A stretch of 64,000 nt of DNA from Thioalkalivibrio sp. ALMg11 (GTDB lineage: Bacteria; Pseudomonadota; Gammaproteobacteria; Ectothiorhodospirales; Ectothiorhodospiraceae). Under the pieces are notes generated by a model. The model ran no database searches. It was not told where the DNA came from and saw only the letters and a program-made list of their open reading frames with translations. The translations under genes were made by a program, and so were the position numbers. Below, one piece after another: positions 36,084-45,932 of this stretch. The stretch covers positions 159,784-223,783 of the forward strand of contig NZ_KB898872.1 in assembly GCF_000377905.1 (NCBI RefSeq). Reading direction: 5' to 3'. Each line of letters begins with the position of its first letter. The stretch's first letter is position 1.

Positions 36084-36635
36084 ATGATCGACCCGCAACA
36101 TGCCCAGCAGATCCGCCAAGCCCAGGCCGGCCTGATCAACCTGGTGGTTCAGGCCACCCAGAACCCGGAGACCCGCCGCGAACTGGAGCCGGTGCTGAAC
36201 CAGGCGCACGAGGCCGGCTGGGGCGACTTGATCCCGCGCATCCGCCGCGTGCTCGAAGGCGAACGCGACACATCCCTGCTGCAGGGGCTGGACGACGAGG
36301 ACACGGTGATCCTGACGGCGATCCTGGCCGGCCTGCAGGACCCCTCCACCCTGCCCGACCCCGAGCAAAGCGGCGACCCGACCCAGGCGGCGCCGGGGCT
36401 TGCCCAGATGATCCACGGCGCGGCCCGCGGGGACGCCCAGTCGCTGCACTGGCTGTCGCAGATGGCCGAGCAGATGAGCCGGGCCGGGGGCGACATGGCG
36501 CGCCTGGGCGGCATCACCAAGCGCCTGGTGGACGGCGAGCGTGACCCGGATGTGCTGTGCCACGGCATGGACTCGCAAGGCGAGTCGCTGGTGCTCTCGA
36601 TCCTCTCGGAGCTGGGCAAGCTCGAGCATCATTGA
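36084..36635 (+). CDS. Conserved hypothetical, largely helical, 183 aa
   Basis: Not recognised. Soluble and helical: QHAQQIRQAQAGLINLVVQATQNPETRRELEPVLNQAHEAGWGDLIPRIRRVLEGERD, then LAQMIHGAARGDAQSLHWLSQMAEQMSRAGGDMARLGGITKRLVDGERD. A similar helix-VL/GERD unit appears twice, suggesting an internal duplication. It ends eight bases before the next gene and is probably co-transcribed with it. Confidence 0.6.
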   Translation: MIDPQHAQQIRQAQAGLINLVVQATQNPETRRELEPVLNQAHEAGWGDLIPRIRRVLEGERDTSLLQGLDDEDTVILTAILAGLQDPSTLPDPEQSGDPTQAAPGLAQMIHGAARGDAQSLHWLSQMAEQMSRAGGDMARLGGITKRLVDGERDPDVLCHGMDSQGESLVLSILSELGKLEHH

Positions 36636-36642
36636 CCAGCCC

Positions 36643-37272
36643 ATGCGCCATTCCGGCAATTACAGACCCTGCGACCGAGGCGCGTTCCGCCTCCAGCATC
36701 TGATACTGGTCGTACTCGCCCTTTGGCTCCTGCAGGGTTGCGCCGCGGTCACACTGCAGCCACCGGGAGAGCCGGAAGACCCGGTCACCGTGGCGCTTCT
36801 GGACCACGGCAATCACTCCAGCCTGGTCCTGCCGACCGAGACCCCGGACGCCTGGCTGCGCTATTCCTACGGCGACTGGTCCTTTTACGTCGAGCGGCGA
36901 ATCAATCCCCTGCAGGGACTGGCCGGCCTTTTCCTGCCCACACGGGCGGGCCTCGGCCGGCAGTCCCTGACCGGCCCCGAGCTGCAAGACGCGGCGATGA
37001 CCCAGTTGCGGGTGCCGCTGGAGCAACTTCATCTGCTAACGGTCCCCGGCGCCAGGGTCACGGCGCTGCGCGAGGAGCTGGAGAACATCTGGCAGGCCGG
37101 CCACGACGCGCGTCACGAATCCGCCGCCTGGGACATGTCCTTCGTCGAACATCCCAAGGCCTACACCCTGCGCAACAACTCCAACCGCATGGTCGCGCAC
37201 TGGCTGACGGCCCTGGAGGTCGACGTCTCGCGCCTCCCGATCATGTCCAACTGGAAGATCGACTCGCCCTGA
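36643..37272 (+). CDS. Predicted lipoprotein, DUF2459-like
   Basis: 209 residues. A long basic N-terminus leads to a hydrophobic stretch and lipobox (LWLLQGCAA, cysteine near 33). The mature part has LLDHGNHSSLVLPTETPDAWLRYSYGDWSFYVE and LAGLFLPTRAGLGR, resembling the HxSLVLP...GDxxFY pattern of DUF2459 proteins; the match is moderate. Role unknown. Confidence 0.6.
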   Translation: MRHSGNYRPCDRGAFRLQHLILVVLALWLLQGCAAVTLQPPGEPEDPVTVALLDHGNHSSLVLPTETPDAWLRYSYGDWSFYVERRINPLQGLAGLFLPTRAGLGRQSLTGPELQDAAMTQLRVPLEQLHLLTVPGARVTALREELENIWQAGHDARHESAAWDMSFVEHPKAYTLRNNSNRMVAHWLTALEVDVSRLPIMSNWKIDSP

Positions 37273-37288
37273 TCGCCAAAGGGCGGGA

Positions 37289-37624
37289 CCACCACGAAAC
37301 GCACGAAGACACGAAGAAAGGCAAAAGCCTTTTCACCACAGACGGCACGGAGGACACACAGAAAAGGAAGGAAATTGGCGACGCTTGGAGTGACGAGGGC
37401 CGGGAACAATCTGTAGATGTATTTCGAGGCCTTTCGCTCCCCACCCCTGATCTTCTCCGTGTCCTCTGTGGTGCCGTCCAATGATGCGTTTCGCGGTGCT
37501 CAACGCATCCTACGGTGGACGATGTCCAGCCGCGGGGTGCCGTTGCGGAGCTTTGTAGGATGTGTCGAGCGTAGCGAAACGCATCGACCGAGGCTTGCCC
37601 TGCTTCGTGCGCTTCGTGGTGGAT
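37289..37624. repeat. Cluster of CACGAAG-type and GTAGGATG-type repeats
   Basis: Forward units at 37289-37320 (ACCACGAAACGCACGAAGAC) and 37328-37362 (TTTTCACCACAGACGGCACG); inverted units at 37450-37479 (CTCCGTGTCCTCTGTGGTG) and 37598-37622 (CTGCTTCGTGCGCTTCGTGG). An inverted GTAGGATG pair (about 37485-37517 and 37553-37588) lies between. No gene is supported in 37273-37636. Confidence 0.7.
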
Positions 37625-37636
37625 AAACGACGTGCG

Positions 37637-39121
37637 TCAAAGGCGATGGGCCCACTCCAGAACGGCATCCTGCAGGTTGCGGCCGAGGCCCTGATGCGCG
37701 CGGCGGTCGTTGACCAGCACCACCACGGCCAGATCATCCCCGCCTTGCGTGCGCACGTAGCCGGCGACCGCGGAAACCTCGTTCAGGTGGCCGGTCTTCA
37801 GGTGCATCCGCCCGCGCAGGTCGCGCTGGCTGCCATTGCGGAAGCGGTTGCGCAGGGTTCCATCCAGCCCGGCCAGGGCCAGGGAGGACTGGAATTCCGG
37901 ACGGTGCGGGTGCTGCCATCCGCCCTCGAGGATCTGGCCCAGCTGGCGCGCCGTCATGCGGGTGTCGCGACTGAGTCCCGACCCGTTGTCGACCACCATG
38001 CCGCCCACCTCGACCCCCAGGCCGCGCAGCGACTCCAGCAGGGCCTGCTGCCCCTTCTCCAGCGTGGCCGGCGGGGTGAAGTGACGCGCCCCCAGGGTCA
38101 GCAGCAGGTGGCGGGTCATCACGTTGGAGCTCCACTTGTTGGAGACCCGGATCAGATCCGCCAGCGGCCGCGAGGTATGCCGCAGGATCGGTTCGTCGTA
38201 CAACACCGGCAGCACGCCGGGGCGAATGTCGCCGGTCAGCTCGCCGCCCCACTGCGACCAGTGCAGACGGAACATCTCGGCGTGATTGGCCTCCGGTGTC
38301 AGGACCGTACGCAGCAATTCGTAATCCCCGCAGTTAACCGGGTACTCGCCGGCCAGGGTCACGCGCTGTGCCTCGGGGTCGGCGTCGAAGCGAATTCCCC
38401 GCTGCCAGGCCCCGCAGCTGCCGCGCGACGGCTGCAGGCGATTCACGACCGTCAGCCCCGGCAGCGGCGGATCGACGGTCACGTCGATCCCGTTCCCATG
38501 CCGCTCCGGCCGCACGCGAAAACGCTGGGCATTGGCGTTTACGTGCAGGGCATAGGGCGGCTGGTTGTAGGCCCGCAGCGGCTGGTCGTTGAATGCGGAC
38601 GGGTCGCCCGGTGGCAGTTCGAAATGCGAGGCATCGAGAATGACGTTGCCCTCGATGCGCCGCAGCCCGGTCTGACGCAGCTGCCCCAGCATGCGCCAGT
38701 GCTCCTCGCTGACCATGCCGGGGTCCCCGGTCCCGCGGATCACCAGATCGCCGCGCAACACACCGTCGCGCACCGGTCGCGTGGCCCACACCTCGGTGGT
38801 CCAGGTGTACTCCGGGCCCAGCTCGTTGAGGGCCGCCAGCGAGGTTGCCAGCTTGATGGTGGAGGCAGGGTTGTATGGCTGATCGGCATTCAGGCGCGCG
38901 AGTACAGCGCCATCGGACATCCGCTGAACCCACAGGCCCACGTTTGCCGGCGGCAGACGCTGGCTCTCGATCGCCCGCTGCAGCGGTCCCGGGAGATGTT
39001 CGAACTGCGCCTGTGCGGCCAGTGGAGCCAGCCACAACATCAGGATCAGGGCGGCGGATACGAAACACCAAGAAGATCCGGACCGGGGCCCGGGGCGGCG
39101 CGAAAAAAGACAAGGGGACAT
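37637..39121 (-). CDS. dacB: D-alanyl-D-alanine carboxypeptidase/endopeptidase PBP4 (DacB)
   Basis: 494 residues, class C penicillin-binding protein. Signal peptide (FVSAALILMLWLAPLAAQA); SxxK as S87-TIK90 in NPASTIKLATS; SxN in NKWSSNVMTRHLLL; KTG in HLKTGHLNEVSAVAGY. It trims peptidoglycan in the periplasm. The first codons come close to a GC-poor stretch and the ribosome site is weak, so the exact start is open. Upstream is epmA, also minus strand, 91 bases away. Confidence 0.92.
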   Translation of the reverse strand: MSPCLFSRRPGPRSGSSWCFVSAALILMLWLAPLAAQAQFEHLPGPLQRAIESQRLPPANVGLWVQRMSDGAVLARLNADQPYNPASTIKLATSLAALNELGPEYTWTTEVWATRPVRDGVLRGDLVIRGTGDPGMVSEEHWRMLGQLRQTGLRRIEGNVILDASHFELPPGDPSAFNDQPLRAYNQPPYALHVNANAQRFRVRPERHGNGIDVTVDPPLPGLTVVNRLQPSRGSCGAWQRGIRFDADPEAQRVTLAGEYPVNCGDYELLRTVLTPEANHAEMFRLHWSQWGGELTGDIRPGVLPVLYDEPILRHTSRPLADLIRVSNKWSSNVMTRHLLLTLGARHFTPPATLEKGQQALLESLRGLGVEVGGMVVDNGSGLSRDTRMTARQLGQILEGGWQHPHRPEFQSSLALAGLDGTLRNRFRNGSQRDLRGRMHLKTGHLNEVSAVAGYVRTQGGDDLAVVVLVNDRRAHQGLGRNLQDAVLEWAHRL

Positions 39122-39212
39122 TGGGACCAGCCATCCTGCATGAGAGCCTTCGGAAACGGCCCCTATAGTGTGCCGCCACCCCGGCCGCTACAAGCCCTCC
39201 GGACGGTCTTCG

Positions 39213-40172
39213 TTACGCCCAGGGAAAGTCGATCACCTGATCGATACGCGACGCCCCCAACAGACGCATCAGCAACCGGTCCACGCCCAGGGCCACGCCC
39301 GCGCAGTCCGGGAGCCCGGCCTCCAGTGCCCCCTCCAGGTGCCGATCCGCTGGGGGGAGTGGCTGACCACGCGCACGGCGGATCGCGATATCCCGTTCGC
39401 GACGGCTGCGGAACACCACCGGATCGGTCAGCTCGTGGTAGCCGTTGGCCAGCTCCAGGCCGCCCCAGTAGAGCTCGAAACGGGCGGCATAGCCCGGGCG
39501 GTCCGCGCAGGGGCGCGCGAGCACGGCCTGGCTCTCGGGGTAATCGCACAGGATTGTCAGCCGGTCCGGCGGGAAACCCGGCGCGATCACGAGGCTGATC
39601 AGGGCATCCAGCCAGCCGTCCCGGTCCAGCCCGCCGCGGATGGTCAGTCCGTGGTCCCCCGCGACCCGTTCCAGCTCCACGGCATCCGCCTCCGTCGGGT
39701 CCACCCCCAAAGTCGAGCGAAACAGATCGGCATAGGCGACCGCCTCGCAACCCCGGGGCGCGTGCCAGTCGGGAGACTGCGCGGCCTGATCCGCGATCAG
39801 GGCCACCACCTCGCGCGCCAGTGCGTGATGGTCCAGGCCCAGGCGATACCACTCCAGCAGGGTGAATTCGGGGTTGTGCCGCGGGCCGGATTCGCCTCCG
39901 CGGAAGACCCGGGCGATCTGGTAGATATCCGGGGCGCCGTCCGCCAGCAGGCGCTTCATCGGGTATTCCGGCGAGGTCTGCAGGTAGCCTTGTTCGCCGC
40001 CGGGGGCCTGTGCCTCCCAGCTCTCCAGCATCGGATCCTGCGGCGCGCCCCGACTCAGGATCGGGGTCTCGACCTCGAGCACCCCACGGGCCGCGAAGAA
40101 GGCCCGCAGCCCGGCCAGCAGGCGGGCGCGCGCCGCGCGGGCCGGCGCCGCACCCGGACGCCAGTCGGTCAT
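39213..40172 (-). CDS. epmA: EF-P-(R)-beta-lysine ligase EpmA
   Basis: 319 residues, LysRS-like catalytic core without the anticodon domain. Motifs: VLEVETPILSRGAPQDPMLESW, LQTSPEYPMKRLLADGAPDIYQIARVFRGGESGPRHNPEFTLLEWYR and the C-terminal GVALGVDRLLMRLLGA. It attaches (R)-beta-lysine to EF-P. It lies 25 bases after efp on the same strand, and epmB is divergent on the other side, so the whole modification set is here except EpmC. Confidence 0.94.
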   Translation of the reverse strand: MTDWRPGAAPARAARARLLAGLRAFFAARGVLEVETPILSRGAPQDPMLESWEAQAPGGEQGYLQTSPEYPMKRLLADGAPDIYQIARVFRGGESGPRHNPEFTLLEWYRLGLDHHALAREVVALIADQAAQSPDWHAPRGCEAVAYADLFRSTLGVDPTEADAVELERVAGDHGLTIRGGLDRDGWLDALISLVIAPGFPPDRLTILCDYPESQAVLARPCADRPGYAARFELYWGGLELANGYHELTDPVVFRSRRERDIAIRRARGQPLPPADRHLEGALEAGLPDCAGVALGVDRLLMRLLGASRIDQVIDFPWA

Positions 40173-40197
40173 GTCGCAGGGCCCGCCGGGTTCCGGC

Positions 40198-40761
40198 TCA
40201 CACGCGCGAGACGTACTCGCCGTTGCGGGTATCCACCTTCACCGTCTCGCCCTCTTCGACGAACAACGGGACCTTGACTACCGCGCCGCTCTCCAGCGTG
40301 GCCGGCTTGGTGCCGCCCTGCGCGGTGTCACCGCGCAGGCCCGGATCGCACTGGGTAATCTTCAGTTCGGTGAAGGACGGCGGCACCACCGACAGCGGTT
40401 CGCCGTTCCACAGGGTCACGGTGCAAATATCCTGCTCCTTCAACCACTGCCCGGAATCGCCCAGCGCCGCCTCGCCGACGGCATACTGCTCGAAGGTATC
40501 CGGCACCATGAAGTGCCAGAACTCGCCATCGGTGTAGAGATACTGCATCTCGGTATCCATCACGTCGGCGGCCTCCACCGACTCGCCGGACTTGAAGGTC
40601 TTCTCCAGCACCCGGCCGGTGCGCAGATTGCGCAGCTTGACCCGGCTGAAGGCCTGACCCTTGCCCGGCTTGACGAACTCGTTCTCCACGATGGACTGCG
40701 GGTCGCCGTCCAGCAGGAGCTTGAGACCGGCCTTGAATTCGTTGGTACTGTAGGTTGCCAT
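40198..40761 (-). CDS. efp: Elongation factor P
   Basis: 187 residues, three OB/KOW domains. The modified lysine is K34 in [16 protein letters not shown], as required by EpmA/EpmB systems. The start ([14 protein letters not shown]) is the family start; the longer frame to 40830 is not. EF-P relieves stalling at polyproline. Conserved end [30 protein letters not shown]. Confidence 0.97.
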   Translation of the reverse strand: MATYSTNEFKAGLKLLLDGDPQSIVENEFVKPGKGQAFSRVKLRNLRTGRVLEKTFKSGESVEAADVMDTEMQYLYTDGEFWHFMVPDTFEQYAVGEAALGDSGQWLKEQDICTVTLWNGEPLSVVPPSFTELKITQCDPGLRGDTAQGGTKPATLESGAVVKVPLFVEEGETVKVDTRNGEYVSRV

Positions 40762-40820
40762 TGCGCGCTGTTCCTCGATGATGCGTGGCGCGGACATGCC
40801 GCCCCCTCCGGAAACGATCC

Positions 40821-41882
40821 ATGCCCACAAAGCCCGTCATGATAACGCGCGCGCCGCGCGGAACCCAGCCACCCGAACCGGCATCCACACCGGCCTGGCA
40901 GCAGGCGCTGGCGCGCGCGATCGCCGATCCCGAGATCCTCGTGGAACGCCTGGGGCTTCCGCCGGGGGCGCTGCCGGGCATGCACGCCGGGCATCAACTG
41001 TTCCGCACCCGCATCCCGGAGAGCTACCTGACGCGCATCCGCCCCGGCGACCCGCGGGATCCCCTGCTGTTGCAGGCCCTGCCGGACGCGCGCGAGGCCA
41101 TCGAGTCCCCGGGCTTCGTCAGTGACCCGGTCGGCGACCATGAGGCCCTGGCCGCCCCCGGCCTGGTGCACAAGTACCATGGCCGGGTGCTGCTGCTGAC
41201 CACCGGGGCCTGCGCCATCCATTGCCGCTACTGCTTCCGCCGCGAGTTCGACTATGCCGACCACAATCCGGCCCGGGACGATTGGGAACCCGCGCTGGAC
41301 TACATCGCGGCGCATCCGGATATCCGCGAGGTCATACTCAGCGGCGGCGACCCGCTGAGCCTGTCGGATACCCGCCTGGCACGACTGGCGGAACGGCTGA
41401 GCGGCATCCCGCATCTCGAACGCCTGCGCATCCATACACGCCTGCCGGTCGTGCTGCCGGAACGCGTCGACGACCGCCTGCTGGCCTGGCTCGGCAAGGG
41501 CCGTCTGCAGCACATCCTGGTGCTGCACGCGAACCACCCGCGCGAGTTCGCCGCACCGGCCGATGCCGCGCTCGATCGCCTGCGCACCGCTGGGGTCACG
41601 CTGCTCAACCAGGCGGTACTGCTGGCCGGCATCAACGACGACGCCGAGACCCTGATCGACCTGCAGGAGGCCGGCTTCCGCCTCGGCGTGTTGCCCTACT
41701 ATCTGCACCAGCTCGATCGCACCCGCGGCACGGCCCACTTCGAGGTACCGGATGCCCGCGCGCGCGAACTTTACCGCGCCCTGCATGCCCGCCTGCCGGG
41801 CTACCTCGTCCCGCGACTGGCGCGCGAGATCCCCGGCGAACCCGGAAAGACCCTGCAGACACCCTTTCCCGCGCGTAAATGA
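40821..41882 (+). CDS. epmB: EF-P beta-lysylation protein EpmB (lysine 2,3-aminomutase-like)
   Basis: 353 residues, radical SAM enzyme. Cluster motif C131-AIH-C135-RY-C138 followed by FRREF; PLP lysine region near [13 protein letters not shown]...[34 protein letters not shown]. It turns (S)-alpha-lysine into (R)-beta-lysine for EpmA. Divergent from efp with a 59-base gap. ATG 40821 has GGAAA eight bases upstream; ATG 40839 is possible. Confidence 0.93.
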   Translation: MPTKPVMITRAPRGTQPPEPASTPAWQQALARAIADPEILVERLGLPPGALPGMHAGHQLFRTRIPESYLTRIRPGDPRDPLLLQALPDAREAIESPGFVSDPVGDHEALAAPGLVHKYHGRVLLLTTGACAIHCRYCFRREFDYADHNPARDDWEPALDYIAAHPDIREVILSGGDPLSLSDTRLARLAERLSGIPHLERLRIHTRLPVVLPERVDDRLLAWLGKGRLQHILVLHANHPREFAAPADAALDRLRTAGVTLLNQAVLLAGINDDAETLIDLQEAGFRLGVLPYYLHQLDRTRGTAHFEVPDARARELYRALHARLPGYLVPRLAREIPGEPGKTLQTPFPARK

Positions 41883-41971
41883 GCGCCGCCAACATCCACA
41901 CCGAATCCGCGGTTTGCTGCTAAAGTAACGCCAGAACCCTGCAACCGGCCCAGCAACCACTGGACACGCCC

Positions 41972-43855
41972 ATGCTGCAAGCCCTGCCCGAGCTGCCCGT
42001 GCGACCGGCCGGTCCCGACGGCTTCCCCCACCAGACCCCGCAAGCACTGCACGCCTGGTGCGCGGAGCTGCCCGGCAGCGAGCCAGAGCTCGGCATCCAG
42101 CGCATCCGCGAGGCCCTGGACGGGCTGAACGCGATCGCACTGCGCCCCGGAACCCGAGCCACGCTGGTCGCAATACTGGAAGATCATTTCCTGCCGCTAC
42201 TCCCGCCCATGGAGCGGCTGCTGCGCCAGCGGCCCCTGCCCCTGGGCAATCGCAGCCGCAAGCGCGCCGATGTTTACAGCGCCGCCGTGCGCGCCCTCCT
42301 CACTGCGGAGCTGCTGGTGGTCCGCGAACGCGCGGACGCGCACGACAACCGCCACGCGGAACGCCTGACGGCACCCCTGCAGGCCGCAGTCGCACTGCTG
42401 GGGGCCCTGAGCATGCACCACTGGCGGCTGTACCAGACCGTGCCGCCTGGCCACTGGCAGCGGCTGTTCGATGTGCTGCGCCTGGCGCGTGAGCAGGGGA
42501 TCGCCGACGAGCGGCCCGCCACCGACAAGCGCTTCGGTCCGCTGGAGGTGGACCGCATCGAAGCCATGAGCGCACGGCTGATGATACTGGGAAGCACCGA
42601 CCCCAATGCGTTGAAGATGGGCGAAATGGACTTGCTGGCTCGCTGGGCCAACACGCTGCCCCTCGCCTGCACCGCCACCCCCGACCCGGAACAGCACCCC
42701 GATCTTCCCGTACTGCGCTGCGATCTCGACCGCGACCACGCCCCGGGCCTGGTCCTGCGCGGGACACCGGCCACCGATCCCGCCTGCTTCATTGAGCTGA
42801 CGCCGGCGCTGGACGCCCTTCGTGAGCGCCCCGACGACCTGGAACCGCGCGGCCGCGGCGAGGGCCAGCCGCTGGCCGAACACTTGTTACGCCTGTGGTC
42901 GAACCTGCCGACCCGCCGTCACAGCCGCGAGAGCGCCAGCGACCTGGAGCGGATCTGCGTGATGGGCCTGGAACGTATCCATGATTTCCTGCTGATGGAG
43001 ATGGACAGCCGACGCGCGCCCGAGACGGAGGCCACCGGGGCAGAGGAAGCGCCGGAGACCAGTCTGAAATCCCTGCAAGAACGTGACCGCGGCGTCAGCG
43101 TGTTCGAACTGTCAAAGACCGCGCGGCGCGGTTCGGATCTCGCCCTGGTAGACACCCCGCACCGCTCCGGCCGCGAGCGTGAATTGCGACCGCTCGCGGA
43201 CGACACGCCGAATACCGCCGCGACCGCCTGGGAAGATGTCGGGCGCGGACTCGAGATCGCTGGCCGCGATGAATCCACGGGGCCGATCACCAAGCGTCAC
43301 CCCCCGGAACACTGGCAGGTGGACGACATCGGTGCCGGCGGCGTGCGTCTACGCCTGGACAACCCCCAGCAGCCCTTGCTGATCGGGGACCTCGTCGGCT
43401 TGCGTTCCGTGGATGACCATCGCTGGACCATCGGGGTCCTGCGCTGGATTCGCTTCGACGACCAGGCCGGCAGTCTGATCAGCATCGGCGTGGAGTTTCT
43501 CGCCGATCGCTGCCTGCCCATGCAGATTCAGGATTTCCGCAATGGCATCGCGGCGGGAGTCCCGCAATCAGGACTGTTCGCCCCGCAGCGCACCGATGCC
43601 GACGGGGCGGTACTGTTCCTGCCGGCGCAGGTATTCGATCATGAAAAACGCGTCGTCTGCTGGCTGAACGGGCGCGCCCGCGTTCTGGAACTGGACAGCG
43701 AGCGCACGGGCACTACGCTGTTTACCGAGGTGGGCTGCCGCATGACCGCCCTGGAGGTCGGCCAGCCGGCCGGCGAGACGCCCGACATCGCTGACGGACC
43801 GGCCCTCGCGGATGACGACGGACCGCCATTCACCACCCGCAACGGCGACGACTAG
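41972..43855 (+). CDS. Large PilZ-like protein preceding the FimX-type gene
   Basis: 627 residues. The N-terminal two thirds is helical and not recognised. The C-terminal part (about 440-540) has a PilZ-like barrel (HWQVDDIGAGGVRLRLDN...LLIGDLVGLRS...WTIGVLRWIRFDD...LISIGVEFLADRC). The strict c-di-GMP motif RxxxR is not evident, so binding is uncertain. It ends four bases before a FimX-type gene, so the two are one operon and probably work together in c-di-GMP control of type IV pili (inference). Confidence 0.65.
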   Translation: MLQALPELPVRPAGPDGFPHQTPQALHAWCAELPGSEPELGIQRIREALDGLNAIALRPGTRATLVAILEDHFLPLLPPMERLLRQRPLPLGNRSRKRADVYSAAVRALLTAELLVVRERADAHDNRHAERLTAPLQAAVALLGALSMHHWRLYQTVPPGHWQRLFDVLRLAREQGIADERPATDKRFGPLEVDRIEAMSARLMILGSTDPNALKMGEMDLLARWANTLPLACTATPDPEQHPDLPVLRCDLDRDHAPGLVLRGTPATDPACFIELTPALDALRERPDDLEPRGRGEGQPLAEHLLRLWSNLPTRRHSRESASDLERICVMGLERIHDFLLMEMDSRRAPETEATGAEEAPETSLKSLQERDRGVSVFELSKTARRGSDLALVDTPHRSGRERELRPLADDTPNTAATAWEDVGRGLEIAGRDESTGPITKRHPPEHWQVDDIGAGGVRLRLDNPQQPLLIGDLVGLRSVDDHRWTIGVLRWIRFDDQAGSLISIGVEFLADRCLPMQIQDFRNGIAAGVPQSGLFAPQRTDADGAVLFLPAQVFDHEKRVVCWLNGRARVLELDSERTGTTLFTEVGCRMTALEVGQPAGETPDIADGPALADDDGPPFTTRNGDD

Positions 43856-43859
43856 CCCC

Positions 43860-45932
43860 ATGAACGAAACCATTCGCACGCTCTTCGTGACCAGCAACCC
43901 GAACCGGGCTGAAGAGGTCATCAGCAGTATCCGGACCCGCGGCAACGCGATCCGGCCGGAGCAGGTATCCGGCAGCGACGCCCTGGCCGAGGCGCTGGAG
44001 GGCCGGCGCTTCGACGTGATCGTCCTGATCGAACCCGGCCTGGCCCTGACCCGGGAACACGTCGACGCGGCACTGCACGCATCCGGTCGACGTACCCCGC
44101 TGGTCATCATGACCGAGCGCCCCGAACCCGCGCGCATAGACGACTACGAGGCCGGCGCCTATGCACTCGTCGATCACGAACTGCACGAACTGGCCGGCAT
44201 CCTTGCGGTGCGCGCCGCCGAGCAGTTCCAGCTGCGCCAGCGGATGGGGCGCATGGACGCCTCGCTGCAGGAGTCCGAACGCCGCTGCCAGCTGTTGCTG
44301 GACAACTCGCGCGACGCCATCGCCTACGTGCACGAGGGCATGCACATTTATGCCAACGCGTCATGGCGCGAGCGCTTCGGGATTGCCGATCCGGAAGAAG
44401 TGGACGGCCTGCCGCTGATGGACCTGATCGCCCCGGAGAGCCGCGACGAACTGAAGGGCCTTCTGCGCCGCTTCCAGAATGGCGAGGAAGGTGACCAGAC
44501 CCATCAGGCCTTCCAGCTGCAGGCGTTTGACGGCACGCCGTTCGAGGCCAACCTGCGCCTGTCCACCGCCAGCGTCGAGGGGGAGGCCTGCACCCAGGTG
44601 CTGCTGGACGCGGCCCAGGAGGACCCGGAGCTGGCCGAGAAGATCGACTACCTCTCGCAGCGTGACCTGGTCACCGGGCTCTACAACCGCCAGCACTTCT
44701 CCGGAATGATCGAGACCGCGCAGAGCCAGGCCGCGCAGTCGGAAAAGCCCTTCGCCCTGATCACCCTCGCGGTGGACCGCTTCCCCGAGATCCGTGCCAA
44801 CGTCGGGATGTCCGCCAGCGATCTGCTGCTTGCCGATATCGGCAAGCTGATCGAGGATCACTTTCCCGACCCGGCCATCGCCGCACGCCTGGAGGCCGAG
44901 CACTTCGGAATCGTGGTCCCCGACACCCGGCGCAACGAGGTGGAGGCCCGCATCCACGGTCTGATGGAGGCGGTCACCGGACGTGTCTTCGAACTCGGCA
45001 ACGCCTCGACCAACTGCAGCCTGTCGGGCGGCATCGTGATCGCCGACGAGACGGCGGTGGATACCGAAGAACTGTTGACCCACGCCGACCGTGCCCTGCA
45101 AGAGGCCGTGGAGGCCGGGGGCGGAAACCACCGCTTCTTCCGTCCCGCAGAAGGCGAGATGACCCAGGCGCAGAACGACCAGCAGTGGAAGCTGCGCATT
45201 CAGGACGCCCTGGAACACAACCGCCTGGAACTGCTGTATCAGCCGATCGTGAACCTGCACGGCGCCGATCGCCCGCGCTACTCGATCTTCGTGCGCCTGC
45301 GTGACGCCGAGGGGCATATCCACGAGCCGGATGCCTTCCTGCCCAGTGCCGAGCGCACCGAGATGGCGGCACCCATCGACCGCTGGGTCTTGAAGGCGGC
45401 GCTGCAGACGCTGACGGAACAGCTGAAGAAAGACCCGGCCACCCAGTTCTTCCTCAAACTGACCAACGGTTCGCTGGGCGACCCCTCCGTGGTCAGCTGG
45501 CTGCACAACGACCTGCACAGCATGCGCATCCCCGCCGACAACGTGGTCGTGGAGCTGAAGGAACCCACCGTGGTTACCCACCTGAAGCCGGCGATCCACG
45601 TCGCCCGCGGGCTAAAGGAAATGCATGGCCATCTGTGCATCGACGACTTCGGCAGCGGGCTGAACCCGTTCCAGCTCCTGCAGCACCTGGAGGCGGATCA
45701 CATCAAGCTGGACCCGTCCTATGTGAAGAACCTGGCCGAGAGCGAGGAGAACCAGCAGTTGATCCGCGAGCACACCGATGCCGCGCATGCCAAGGGCAAA
45801 CAGGTCATCGTGCCCTATGTCGAGGACGCCAGCGTGCTCGCCGTGCTCTACAGCCTGAACGTGAACCTTGTGCAGGGCTACTTCCTGCAGGCACCGATGC
45901 CCGCCCCCACCTTCGATTTCGCCTCCACCTAG
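43860..45932 (+). CDS. FimX-like REC-PAS-GGDEF-EAL protein, degenerate in both catalytic domains
   Basis: 690 residues, the size of P. aeruginosa FimX. Receiver-like domain about 5-130 without the usual phospho-aspartate context; PAS about 140-260; GGDEF-like domain about 275-430 with EAEHFGIV at the GGDEF site; EAL-like domain about 450-690 with YSIFVRLRD at the EAL site. Neither domain should be catalytic; it is probably a c-di-GMP receptor. DDFGSGLNPFQLLQHLEADHIKLD is otherwise well kept. The TAG stop (45930-45932) is inside the CTAG terminus of the following palindromic element. Confidence 0.82.
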   Translation: MNETIRTLFVTSNPNRAEEVISSIRTRGNAIRPEQVSGSDALAEALEGRRFDVIVLIEPGLALTREHVDAALHASGRRTPLVIMTERPEPARIDDYEAGAYALVDHELHELAGILAVRAAEQFQLRQRMGRMDASLQESERRCQLLLDNSRDAIAYVHEGMHIYANASWRERFGIADPEEVDGLPLMDLIAPESRDELKGLLRRFQNGEEGDQTHQAFQLQAFDGTPFEANLRLSTASVEGEACTQVLLDAAQEDPELAEKIDYLSQRDLVTGLYNRQHFSGMIETAQSQAAQSEKPFALITLAVDRFPEIRANVGMSASDLLLADIGKLIEDHFPDPAIAARLEAEHFGIVVPDTRRNEVEARIHGLMEAVTGRVFELGNASTNCSLSGGIVIADETAVDTEELLTHADRALQEAVEAGGGNHRFFRPAEGEMTQAQNDQQWKLRIQDALEHNRLELLYQPIVNLHGADRPRYSIFVRLRDAEGHIHEPDAFLPSAERTEMAAPIDRWVLKAALQTLTEQLKKDPATQFFLKLTNGSLGDPSVVSWLHNDLHSMRIPADNVVVELKEPTVVTHLKPAIHVARGLKEMHGHLCIDDFGSGLNPFQLLQHLEADHIKLDPSYVKNLAESEENQQLIREHTDAAHAKGKQVIVPYVEDASVLAVLYSLNVNLVQGYFLQAPMPAPTFDFAST

